A DNA stretch of 64,000 nucleotides from DASZIT01 sp036268775 (GTDB taxonomy: Bacteria; Actinomycetota; Acidimicrobiia; Acidimicrobiales; RAAP-2): assembly GCA_036268775.1 (NCBI GenBank), contig DATATM010000025.1:1-64000 (forward strand), read 5' to 3'. How positions within the stretch are numbered: position 1 is the stretch's first letter; the number at the start of each line of letters is the position of its first letter. This document shows positions 1 through 7,980 of this stretch, in pieces. A model generated the notes under the pieces. The model saw only the letters and a list, made by a program, of their open reading frames with translations. It did not search any database and was not told where the DNA came from. The translations under genes were made by a program, and so were the position numbers.

Positions 1-269
1 AGCGGAAGGACGGTGTGCGCGGCCCGGGCCGAGAAGACCGACGCGATGCCGGCGGGCACTGCGGTGGGCACGATCACGATCGGCCACCACATCATCTTGT
101 TGCCGAAGCTGGCACCGTCGTGCGAGAAGTAGATCTCGGCAGCGGTGACAGCCGCGCCGGCCGCCGTGAGTGCGGACAGGCTGCGTTCGAAACGGCCGGT
201 GCGCATGGCCTCGACCGCTTCCGTCGCGGCCGCGACCGGGGTGCTCGCCGTCGTCGGCACGTCAGTCAC
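1..269 (-). CDS. Hypothetical membrane protein (3' end beyond window)
   Basis: The visible 89 residues begin with a GTG start at 269, which overlaps the stop of the upstream thiamine-dependent enzyme by 8 bp and suggests translational coupling. After a polar N-terminus rich in Ala and Thr, two hydrophobic stretches (about residues 32-43 and 61-80, the latter around a MMWWPIVIV core) look like membrane segments. The C-terminus lies outside the window. I do not recognise the family. Its position suggests a membrane partner of the neighbouring pyruvate oxidase-like enzyme, but that is inference only. Confidence 0.6.
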   Translation of the reverse strand, partial: MTDVPTTASTPVAAATEAVEAMRTGRFERSLSALTAAGAAVTAAEIYFSHDGASFGNKMMWWPIVIVPTAVPAGIASVFSARAAHTVLP

Positions 270-2067
270 TGTCCTTGCGGCCGGCAAGGAACTGCTGGGC
301 CTTCTGCTTCAGCCCTTCCTTCGCGAAACCCCAGGTGTCTTCGTCGCCGTGCAGCACCGCGCTCGCCAACGCCTTGATCTGATCGAAGGTGGCGTGCGGC
401 GGGATCGGCGGCACGTTCGGGTCACAGCGCACGTCCAGGACGGTCGGCCGGTCTGCGCTCAGTGCCTGCTCCCACGCGTCGCCGAGCGCGCCGCCGTCGT
501 CGATGTTCAGCCCGATCAGGCCGACGCTGCGCGCGAACGCCGCGTAGTCGACGTCGGGCAGGGTCTGCGACTCGACGAACTTCGGCGACCCTTCCATCGC
601 GCGCATCTCCCAGGTCACCTGGTTGAGGTCGTTGTTGTGCAGCACGGCGACCACCAGGCGGGGATCGGCCCACTCCTGCCAGTAGTGGGCAACGGTGATC
701 AACTCGGCGAGGTTGTTCATCTGCATGGCCCCGTCACCCACCAGGGCGATCGCCGGGCGATCTGGGTCGGCGAACTTGGCGCCGATGGAGTAGGGAACGG
801 CAGAGCCCATGGTGGCCAGGGTTCCGGACAGGGTGCCGCGCATCTCGGGACCCAGCTTCAGGTCCCGGGCGTACCAGTTGGCGGCCGACCCGGAATCGGC
901 GGCCACGAAAGCGTCAGCCGGGATCCGCTCCGACAACTCCCAGACCAGGCGCATCGGGTTCACCATGCCCGGCTTCTCGCTGTCGGTCATCGCCTGGCGC
1001 TGCATCGTCTTCCACCAGTCGTTCACGTTGTTCTCAACGGTGTCCCGCCACGAGCGATCGGTCTTCCGATGGAGCTTGGGGATGAGGGCCTGGAGGGCAA
1101 GGCGGGCATCGGCCACCATATTGAGTTCGTAGGGGTAGCGCATCCCAATCATGTGGCCGTCGGCGTCGATTTGGATACCCCTCGCCTTACCAAACTCAGG
1201 CATGAACTGGGTATAGGGGAAGCTCGAGCCAACCGTGAGCACCGTGTCACAGTCCTTCATCATCTCGTAGCTGGCCTTGGTGCCGAGCAACCCGATCGAT
1301 CCCGTTACGAACGGAAGATCATCCGACAGCACGTCCTTGCCCAACAAGGCCTTGGCCACGCCGGCCCCCAACAGGTCAGCGACCTCGGTGACCTCTGCGT
1401 CGGCTCCCCGTGCCCCCTGCCCGATGAGTATGGCCACCTTGGAGCCGGCATTGAGAATTTCGGCCGCCCTGTCGACGGCGTAGTCAGATGGTTGCATCTC
1501 CGGCCAGTTGATGCCCCGGGATGAGGGGACCATCTTGAACTCGTGGGTGGGTGGCCCGTAGTCGAGATCCTGCACATCCGACGGGATGATCACACACGTC
1601 GGCGACCGGGTGGTCATCGCCGTGCGAAACGCCCGGTCGATCAAGTTGGGGAACTGCTCGGGGACGGTGGCCATCTCCACAAACGCAGAGCAGACGTCTT
1701 TGAACAGGGAGGTGAGATCGACCTCTTGTTGGTAAGAGCCCCCCATCGCCGAGCGCGAGGTCTGGCCGACCAGCGCCACCAACGGCACATGATCGAGTTT
1801 GGCGTCGTAGAGGCCGTTCAGCAAGTGGATGGCTCCGGGCCCGGAGGTGGCCGCGCAGACGCCAACCTTGCCCGAGAACTTGGCATAGCCCACCGCTTCG
1901 AAGGCCGACATCTCCTCGTGACGGGACTGGATGAACTGAGGGCGGTTCTCGGCGCGGCCCCAGGCGGCCAGCATCCCGTTGATCCCGTCTCCCGGGTAGG
2001 CGAACACCTGCTGTACACCCCACTCCCGCAGTCGCTCCAAAATGAAATCCGCGACCTTCTGGCCCAT
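262..2067 (-). CDS. Thiamine pyrophosphate-requiring pyruvate oxidase/acetolactate synthase-like enzyme
   Basis: This 601-residue protein has the three-domain layout of the PoxB/acetolactate synthase family. The N-terminal pyrimidine-binding domain carries the catalytic glutamate in a RHEE motif (about residue 51). A central nucleotide-binding-like domain follows, then a C-terminal diphosphate-binding domain with the GDG...NN magnesium/ThDP motif (GDGAMQMNN, ending at HNNDLNQ). Family members decarboxylate pyruvate to acetate or acetolactate or act on related 2-oxo acids; the exact substrate cannot be read from sequence. The length matches PoxB-like proteins. A small membrane protein overlaps its 3' end, and an SDR is divergently transcribed upstream. 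Confidence 0.85.
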   Translation of the reverse strand: MGQKVADFILERLREWGVQQVFAYPGDGINGMLAAWGRAENRPQFIQSRHEEMSAFEAVGYAKFSGKVGVCAATSGPGAIHLLNGLYDAKLDHVPLVALVGQTSRSAMGGSYQQEVDLTSLFKDVCSAFVEMATVPEQFPNLIDRAFRTAMTTRSPTCVIIPSDVQDLDYGPPTHEFKMVPSSRGINWPEMQPSDYAVDRAAEILNAGSKVAILIGQGARGADAEVTEVADLLGAGVAKALLGKDVLSDDLPFVTGSIGLLGTKASYEMMKDCDTVLTVGSSFPYTQFMPEFGKARGIQIDADGHMIGMRYPYELNMVADARLALQALIPKLHRKTDRSWRDTVENNVNDWWKTMQRQAMTDSEKPGMVNPMRLVWELSERIPADAFVAADSGSAANWYARDLKLGPEMRGTLSGTLATMGSAVPYSIGAKFADPDRPAIALVGDGAMQMNNLAELITVAHYWQEWADPRLVVAVLHNNDLNQVTWEMRAMEGSPKFVESQTLPDVDYAAFARSVGLIGLNIDDGGALGDAWEQALSADRPTVLDVRCDPNVPPIPPHATFDQIKALASAVLHGDEDTWGFAKEGLKQKAQQFLAGRKDSD

Positions 2068-2109
2068 GCCTGTCTCCTCCGATTTCCAAGGCTCGAGGCG
2101 GAAGCCCCG

Positions 2110-2126
2110 AATTCGTTTTGCGAATT
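2110..2126. promoter_or_regulatory. AT-rich inverted repeat in divergent promoter region
   Basis: The 147-bp gap between the divergent ThDP enzyme and SDR genes holds a 6-bp inverted repeat (AATTCG, 5-nt loop, CGAATT) followed by a T run. This is unusual in such GC-rich DNA. It could be an operator or a hairpin with terminator-like form, although no transcript should end here on the plus strand. Low certainty. Confidence 0.35.
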
Positions 2127-2214
2127 TTTTTACCCTCTCCTCCCGCCATCAAACTCAGGGTGTGATTCCTCGATTTCGGGGGTATGTGCCGGGTGATCGT
2201 AGGACGGAGGCCGA

Positions 2215-3255
2215 ATGACGAAGCGTGCCCTTATGCATAATCCCGAAACCGGACGAGTCGCAGTAGTAACTGGCGCGAGTGCCGGCATCGGCCGGGCGGT
2301 GGCCCGGGAGTTAGGACGACGCCACTACAAAATCGGCCTCGTCGCAAGGGGCCAGAGCGGTTTGGAAGCAGCGGAAAAGGATGTCGAGAACGGAGGCGGG
2401 GAGGCGCTGGCCATTGCCACCGACGTCGCCGATTTCGGCCAGGTTGAGTCGGCGGCCAAAAAGGTGGAGGACGCGTTTGGACCCATCGACCTGTGGATAA
2501 ACGCGGCCTTCACCTCAGTATTCGCCCCGTTCGTGGAGATCGACTCATTAGAGTTCAAACGGGTGACCGAAGTGAGCTATCTCGGCTTCGTCTATGGCAC
2601 CATGGCCGCGTTAAGTCGTATGAAGCCTCGGGACTGCGGCACCATCGTGCAGGTCGGCTCGGCTCTGGGCGCCCGCAGCATTCCGCTGCAGTCGGCCTAT
2701 TGCGGCGCCAAACACGCCATCAACGGCTTCACCGAATCAGTTCGGTGCGAGCTCCTTCACGATCAGTCCAACGTTCGGATCACGCTGGTGCAGATGCCGG
2801 CCGTCAACACTCCTCAGTTCTCCTGGGTCCTATCCCGCCTGCCTAACGACCCACAACCGGTGCCGCCCATTTACCAGCCGGAATTGGTGGCCGGCGCCGT
2901 GCTCTATGCCGCGGACCATCCCAAACGGAAGCAGTACTGGGTCGGCGACTCAACGGCAGCAACTTTGACGGCTCAAAAGCTGGCACCGGCACTACTGGAT
3001 CGCTATCTCGGACGCAACGGTTACGCCTCGCAGCAGACTAATCAAAAGGCGGATCCGAATCGGCCCGCCAACCTGTGGGAGCCGGTCGACCGTTTCGACG
3101 GCAGCGATCGTGGCGCCCATGGGTCTTTTGACGCAAAGTCACATACCCGTAGTCCTGAAGTATGGGTCTCGCAACACCTGCGACCCGTCTTAGGGTCTGC
3201 GGTGGCCGCCGCCGCAATCGCGGCTGCCAGTTTGAGGCGTTTCAGCCGCCGGTAG
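2215..3255 (+). CDS. SDR family oxidoreductase
   Basis: A 346-residue short-chain dehydrogenase. The Rossmann motif TGASAGIG is at residues 19-26 and the catalytic YxxxK appears as YCGAK near residue 160, preceded by a serine in VGSALG. The usual NNAG motif is altered to INAAF. The C-terminal tail of about 90 residues, ending in a short hydrophobic/basic segment, is longer than a classical SDR and resembles the extended membrane-proximal actinobacterial type. A GGAGG ribosome site lies 4-8 nt before the ATG. Its stop shares one base with the GTG of the next gene. Substrate unknown. Confidence 0.85.
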   Translation: MTKRALMHNPETGRVAVVTGASAGIGRAVARELGRRHYKIGLVARGQSGLEAAEKDVENGGGEALAIATDVADFGQVESAAKKVEDAFGPIDLWINAAFTSVFAPFVEIDSLEFKRVTEVSYLGFVYGTMAALSRMKPRDCGTIVQVGSALGARSIPLQSAYCGAKHAINGFTESVRCELLHDQSNVRITLVQMPAVNTPQFSWVLSRLPNDPQPVPPIYQPELVAGAVLYAADHPKRKQYWVGDSTAATLTAQKLAPALLDRYLGRNGYASQQTNQKADPNRPANLWEPVDRFDGSDRGAHGSFDAKSHTRSPEVWVSQHLRPVLGSAVAAAAIAAASLRRFSRR

Positions 3256-3617
3256 TGGGACGAGCAGTGGGACTATCAGTGTTGCGGCTGGGATACGGGT
3301 TGCTGCTCATTCTCGCCCCTGACCACGTGTACCGGTTCTACGCCAATGGGCCGTCAGATCCGCTGGCGAGAGGTGTGGTGCGCGTTCTCGGCGCCCGTCA
3401 AGTGGTACAAGGCGCCTGGACCATCAAGTCGGGCAAGGCATCGAGCCTCGTACTCGGGGCGGGCGTAGACATGCTCCACGTCGCTTCGATGGCCGGTGTG
3501 GCGTGGCTGAACCCGGAACGGCGAAGGCCAACGGGGCTAGACGCAATCAGTGCGGCGGCGCTTTCCCTCGCCGGTCTCGCAGTTGCCACCCGGGTGGCGG
3601 CCAGTCCATCGCGCTAG
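3255..3617 (+). CDS. Small hydrophobic membrane protein coupled to the SDR
   Basis: I start this at the GTG at 3255, which overlaps the SDR stop codon by one base, giving 120 residues. A longer reading from 3162 would run back into the SDR gene. Three or four hydrophobic segments are visible (around LRLGYGLLLILAP, the LVLGAGVDMLHVASMAGVAW region, and AISAAALSLAGLAVATRV near the C-terminus). I do not recognise a named family; it resembles short DUF4267/DoxX-like actinobacterial membrane proteins in general character only. The coupling suggests a shared role with the SDR. Confidence 0.65.
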   Translation: MGRAVGLSVLRLGYGLLLILAPDHVYRFYANGPSDPLARGVVRVLGARQVVQGAWTIKSGKASSLVLGAGVDMLHVASMAGVAWLNPERRRPTGLDAISAAALSLAGLAVATRVAASPSR

Positions 3618-3621
3618 GTCT

Positions 3622-5466
3622 TTACCGATTTACGTCAAATGGCTGATTTACGTCAAGACTGATCGACGTGGCGGGAGTCGCCTGGCTCCACGGTTCGGCC
3701 AGACGACATGCGGCCTCGATCATGAGAGCATGTACAAACGCCTGGGGGAGATTGCCTCGCAACTGACGCTGGGTGATGTCATATTCTTCGGAGAACAATC
3801 CGGATTGGCCGCACGCCCCGCGATTCCGTTCGAACCAGCGCATCCCGGCCAACGTTTCCCCCTGTTGGTGGAGGGAAAGGGCCGTGACGAACCCGCAGAG
3901 CAAGAAGGCCCCCTCCGCCGCCCCGAGCGGGCGTTGGTCATGTCGGAAGCGATAGCCGAAACCCTCATCTGCCAATTCATCGAGGTATGCTTCGAGGGTG
4001 GCAACCGTACGAGGATCGTTGGCGGCCATCGCCCCACGAATGGGGGGGAGTAGGAGGGCGGCGTCGAGGCGCTGGTCGCCAGGCGATCGTTGCCACCGCC
4101 CTGACGGGTGCAGGGAAGTTCGTGCCGTGTCAGCTGCAATCTGGTCGGCCAACGTGCTCCACGTCGCGGCCACTGCCGGTCCTGACCCCATCCGGGCTGC
4201 AGCAACCGCGCGCAGCCCGGCCACGCAAATCAATCTGCTGTGGGTCCAGGCCTGATCGTCGATCTCCCAGATTCCGGCGTCAGGGTCCCCCCAGCGTTGT
4301 CGGATTGCCGAGACCGCCGTCTCGACCGCCTGCCATCCGTCCGCTCCGAGATGGTCGTGGCGGGCGCCAGCGGCAAACAGCAGCAACGCCTCGCCGAACG
4401 CATCGAGTTGAAACTGTCGATTGACCCAATTCCCCACCCGGTCGAATCCCCCCGGATACCCGGGCAACTCGAGCGCGCGCTGGTCCGGGACGTTCCCGCC
4501 GCAGACGGTGTAAGCCGGCTTGAGTCCCGGCCCGTCGGCTAACACCCTTTCGGTGACGAAGCACAGGGCGGCATCCAGAAGCGGATGCGGTCCGTCGGCA
4601 GCGATGGCCTGTCCGGTGTACGACTGGTCTCGAATCCACACATAACGGTAGTCATAGTTGCGGCCGGCTTCGGCCCGCTCGGGTAGCGACATGGTGGCGG
4701 CAGCCACCATTCCTCCACCCGGGCTGGTGAGTCCCGCCAGAACCGCGTAGGAGTGACGTACGTCGCGGGGAGCAATCGCTCCGGTGAGGGGCGGGACGAT
4801 ATCCCGCCACGCAGATTCAGTGGAATGCCACAGTGCCGGCCCATCAGGTGGACACGGCAGCGCTGCAGTGCTGAGTTCGAGGACCAGGTCGTGGTGCGTT
4901 CCGGCTCGCACATCGATGGTCAGCGACAGGCGATGGCCATGATGGCCATCAGGGGTGATCTCCGCTCCCGCCCCTCCAAGCCAACGGAGATACAGACCCC
5001 CCGCCCTGGCCGTCCACATCCCGTCATCGTTGTGGAGGGCACGCGTCGGTTCAGCATCAAAGCCGGCCCGCAGGTGCAGCAGCACCCGGACCTGCGCGTC
5101 TCCTTGAATGGCTTCGACACGCCGAAGGATGACCGCTCTCCCGCTTTCACCCGGGAAGGCGAGCGTCTCTCGGCACTCGATGACCGAAGAGCCGGTAATC
5201 CAGTGGCTTCTCCAGATGAGGGAACCCTCTTCGTAATACCCACCCCAAACAAAGGGATGTGTGGGAGTAATCGCATAGAGGCTGTCGCCGCCGATCAACG
5301 ACGCAAATACCGCGTCAGAATCCCATCTCGGGAAACAAAGCCATGCCAGGTCACCTCTCGGACCGATGAGGGCACCCCGCTGGCCATCGGCGATGAACGC
5401 ATAGTCGCGGAGAACGTGGGGCAGAAAGTCCGCCGGATGGTCGGCGGAATCCTCTTCTCGCTTCAA
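3622..5466 (-). CDS. Glycoside hydrolase family 15 (glucoamylase/trehalase-like)
   Basis: At 614 residues this has the GH15 layout. An N-terminal beta-sandwich begins with a YAFIADGQRGALIGPRGDLAWLC-type signature (residues about 26-48) and the (alpha/alpha)6 catalytic barrel follows, with the hallmark YRYVWIRDQSY. A C-terminal acidic cluster (FSEEYD) is a candidate general base. The family hydrolyses alpha-glucosidic bonds in maltodextrin, or trehalose in actinobacterial relatives. No signal peptide is seen, so it is probably cytosolic. The start is TTG, with a weak GAAGGG about 12 nt upstream. The last residues come from a 12-bp in-frame direct repeat. Confidence 0.85.
   Translation of the reverse strand: MKREEDSADHPADFLPHVLRDYAFIADGQRGALIGPRGDLAWLCFPRWDSDAVFASLIGGDSLYAITPTHPFVWGGYYEEGSLIWRSHWITGSSVIECRETLAFPGESGRAVILRRVEAIQGDAQVRVLLHLRAGFDAEPTRALHNDDGMWTARAGGLYLRWLGGAGAEITPDGHHGHRLSLTIDVRAGTHHDLVLELSTAALPCPPDGPALWHSTESAWRDIVPPLTGAIAPRDVRHSYAVLAGLTSPGGGMVAAATMSLPERAEAGRNYDYRYVWIRDQSYTGQAIAADGPHPLLDAALCFVTERVLADGPGLKPAYTVCGGNVPDQRALELPGYPGGFDRVGNWVNRQFQLDAFGEALLLFAAGARHDHLGADGWQAVETAVSAIRQRWGDPDAGIWEIDDQAWTHSRLICVAGLRAVAAARMGSGPAVAATWSTLADQIAADTARTSLHPSGRWQRSPGDQRLDAALLLPPIRGAMAANDPRTVATLEAYLDELADEGFGYRFRHDQRPLGAAEGAFLLCGFVTALSLHQQGETLAGMRWFERNRGACGQSGLFSEEYDITQRQLRGNLPQAFVHALMIEAACRLAEPWSQATPATSISLDVNQPFDVNR
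3627..3656. repeat. 12-bp direct repeat at the 3' end of the GH15 gene
   Basis: GATTTACGTCAA occurs at 3627-3638 and 3645-3656, an 18-bp period that keeps frame and gives the two DVN motifs at the extreme C-terminus of the GH15 protein. It looks like a small local duplication. Confidence 0.7.
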
Positions 5467-5571
5467 TTTTGTTTGTCGCCCTTCTAGCGAATACAGCGGA
5501 GAGCGCGACGGCTCTTCGATGACGATGCCCGAGAGCCAACCCGGCCAAACACATCGCTAAGGCCGGCTCAT

Positions 5572-6021
5572 TCAACCAACCAGTCCGCCCCACGACCAGT
5601 GCGGGATGGGCAGGCCCTCCGGCACATCGTCGGCAGAGCGATGGTAGCGAGACATTGTGGTGTTGGTTGCCCAAGCGAAGTAGTCGTGAAGCGCGCCTCG
5701 GACGGGGTCGGTGACGGCCAGGCCAACGTCGACGAGTGCCTGGTCGAAGCAGGCGATGGCTCGACGGTCCATCTCTTCGTGCGGTCCGTTGCCGCTGTGC
5801 ATCCGGACGACCGAGGTCTCGTCGCCGTAGCGGGCCGAGTACGTCGGCGGCCCCCCGAGCGACTCCGCCCAGTAGGCGGCGAGCCGCTCGGTGTGCTCGG
5901 GATGGAAGCCATGGCTGAAGGCGTGGCTCACCACTTCGTCCTCCATCACCCGGGCATGCCAGGCATGGGCCAGTCGGAGTACGCCAATGTCACCCCCGGC
6001 CGCCTCGTAGATCGTCTGCAC
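5572..6021 (-). CDS. Group II-type truncated hemoglobin
   Basis: A 149-residue globin-fold protein beginning MQTIYEAAGG, the usual opening of actinobacterial trHbO/YjbI-like globins. The likely proximal histidine lies in the MHSGNGPH region. The C-terminal tail with NTTMSRYH and PHWSWGG is tryptophan-rich, as in group II relatives. These bind O2 or NO and act in oxygen delivery or nitrosative stress. It is the third gene of a minus-strand operon (TetR, diiron protein, globin), 25 bp behind the diiron gene, so it may supply or sense oxygen for that enzyme. Confidence 0.75.
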   Translation of the reverse strand: MQTIYEAAGGDIGVLRLAHAWHARVMEDEVVSHAFSHGFHPEHTERLAAYWAESLGGPPTYSARYGDETSVVRMHSGNGPHEEMDRRAIACFDQALVDVGLAVTDPVRGALHDYFAWATNTTMSRYHRSADDVPEGLPIPHWSWGGLVG

Positions 6022-6046
6022 CGGACTGCCTTGGAGCCTGACGGTT

Positions 6047-7168
6047 TCAGGCGGAGGCTACGGCCCGATCGGCCGCCACCGCATCGAGGGAGTCGTACTC
6101 CTCGGCAGTGTCGACCCAGTCCTCGAACTGGATGATCCCGATATCGGTGAACTTCTCCCGGAGCCAGCCCCCGCCGGCATCGAGAAGTCCCAGCTTCTTG
6201 CAGTTGGGCACGACCTTGGAGAACAACATGCTCTGGAAGACCTGGGACCCGGGAGGCTCGTGCTCCTGCATGAAAGCAACCACCTTCTTGGGGTCGACAC
6301 CCATCTTCTCCCAGACGTCCTGGGCGAAGAATCGATTGCGCAAGAGGAGGGCGGCGTCGAACGCAAATTCCTGCCGGGATCGGATCTCGCTTTCCGTGAG
6401 CCCGGCATAGAACTCCTTGAGCGACAGAACACCGAAGGCGACATGGCGGGCCTCGTCCGACATCACATAGCGGAGGAGCTTCTTGAGCAACGGCTCTTCA
6501 GTGAGCATGTGGAGGAAGCCGAAGGCGGCCAACGCCAGGCCCTCCACCATGATCTGCATGCCCAGGTAGGTGATGTCCCAGCGGCCATCCGACACGATGT
6601 CGTCGAGCAGTCCGCCGAGTTGAGGACTGATGGGATAGGCACCCCCCAGCTTCTCCTCGACGTAACGGGCGAACACTTCGACGTGCCTGGCTTCGTCCAT
6701 GACCTGCGTGGCGGCGTAGTACTTGGCGTCGATCCAGGGCACCGTCGAAGTGATGAGACCAGTGCAGACCAGAGCGCCCTGTTCGCCGTGGAGGAACTGC
6801 GACATCGACCAGGTCTGCATCTCGACGGCGAATTGGGCGAACTCCTTATCGCCCCAGTTGGCAATGGGAGAGCCCTTCAGCTCTCGGATTCCTTGGAATC
6901 GACCCGAGGCTGTCGCCAATTCGGGACCAAGTTGTTCCAGGTCGACCACCGTCTCCCACGGCAGGTCGGTCTTGCCGTTCCACTGGGAGACCTTGGCCTT
7001 CTCGTAGAGCTTCTCCAGGGCGGGTCGAGCCCGTTGGTAGTCCCAGGTCATCAGTACCTCACTATCGAGGTCGATCTGATGGATCACCGCGTCAAGTTCA
7101 GATCGCTCCATGATGATGGCGTCAGGACTGTTGGGGTCGATAGGGGCTTTTGTGTCGAGCGTCGTCAC
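6047..7168 (-). CDS. Ferritin-like diiron protein (AurF/R2-like oxygenase family)
   Basis: The 373-residue helical protein contains two ExxH diiron signatures, DEARHVEVF and SDEARHVAFG, plus upstream glutamates in HGEQGAL and VEGLAL. This is the four-helix carboxylate-bridged diiron pattern of AurF N-oxygenases, R2-like oxidases and acyl desaturases. All expected ligands appear present, so it should be catalytic, but the substrate is not evident. It begins 2 bp after the TetR regulator stop and precedes a truncated globin, an arrangement suggesting a regulated oxygen-dependent detoxification or biosynthetic step. Confidence 0.75.
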   Translation of the reverse strand: MTTLDTKAPIDPNSPDAIIMERSELDAVIHQIDLDSEVLMTWDYQRARPALEKLYEKAKVSQWNGKTDLPWETVVDLEQLGPELATASGRFQGIRELKGSPIANWGDKEFAQFAVEMQTWSMSQFLHGEQGALVCTGLITSTVPWIDAKYYAATQVMDEARHVEVFARYVEEKLGGAYPISPQLGGLLDDIVSDGRWDITYLGMQIMVEGLALAAFGFLHMLTEEPLLKKLLRYVMSDEARHVAFGVLSLKEFYAGLTESEIRSRQEFAFDAALLLRNRFFAQDVWEKMGVDPKKVVAFMQEHEPPGSQVFQSMLFSKVVPNCKKLGLLDAGGGWLREKFTDIGIIQFEDWVDTAEEYDSLDAVAADRAVASA

Positions 7169-7170
7169 TG

Positions 7171-7812
7171 TTACTCCTTGGTGGTTTCGATTTGATCGGA
7201 GCTTGCCGGGCGCATGATGCCGACCAGTCGACCGATGACCGTGGCCCAGTCGTCGTGTGCCGGCGGAGCGAGTCCGATGGTCTGGGCCACGACATTGCCG
7301 AGGACCAACATCAGACAGAGATGAGCCACCGCGTCTGACGGAAGGTCGGGCGCCACCTGGCCGGTCCGTTGTCCAGAGGCGATCAAACGGGACAAGATGG
7401 CTTCGCGTTCGGAGGCTGCGTCGGCCAATACCTCGGCCACTCGTGTGTCGCGTCGACTCGCCACCAGCGCTTCGACCATGATCGATGCGACCTTCCCGGA
7501 CCGCTCATGGAGTCCAACGCCGAGCATCTCGAAGACGTCGGGCAACGTTTTCCCGTCGGTATTGCCCTCGAGCAATCGCTGCAATTCACTGGGGGCGCCG
7601 CACCGAATCGCCTCCAGGAGCAATTCCGCCTTGGTCTCGTACTGCGAATAAATCGCTCCGGTCGAGAGTCCCGCTCGGCGGGCGATCTCGGAGGTACGAG
7701 CACCGTCGTAACCCTGCTCCGCGAACACCTGGGTAGCCGCATCGACCAGCCGACCCCGGGTCTCGTCGACCGACATTCCTGCCACCCGTCCCATGCGGTT
7801 AAGACTACTCAT
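7171..7812 (-). CDS. TetR family transcriptional regulator
   Basis: A 213-residue TetR protein. The N-terminal helix-turn-helix is clear (residues about 20-65, with FAEQGYDGARTSEIARRAG and TGAIYSQYETKAELL). The C-terminal ligand-binding domain is divergent, as is normal for the family. It is the first gene of the operon with the diiron enzyme and globin, so it likely autoregulates and controls both. Internal ATGs at codons 7 and 13 are alternative starts; the first ATG has no clear ribosome site and sits close behind an A/T-rich stretch. Confidence 0.8.
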   Translation of the reverse strand: MSSLNRMGRVAGMSVDETRGRLVDAATQVFAEQGYDGARTSEIARRAGLSTGAIYSQYETKAELLLEAIRCGAPSELQRLLEGNTDGKTLPDVFEMLGVGLHERSGKVASIMVEALVASRRDTRVAEVLADAASEREAILSRLIASGQRTGQVAPDLPSDAVAHLCLMLVLGNVVAQTIGLAPPAHDDWATVIGRLVGIMRPASSDQIETTKE

Positions 7813-7980
7813 TATTTTTTAGATGTCAACTGACGAGCCCCCGGTTGTGGGTTCGAATTCCAGGGCGGCCACTACCGGCGGTCCTCCGCTGGCTATCGCC
7901 CGGCTGCCTGTCTTCTGGGGGTCCAGTAGAGAACCTGACCCACCGTGGGAACCCCCCGGGGCTGGTTAGCCTCCCCCTAC

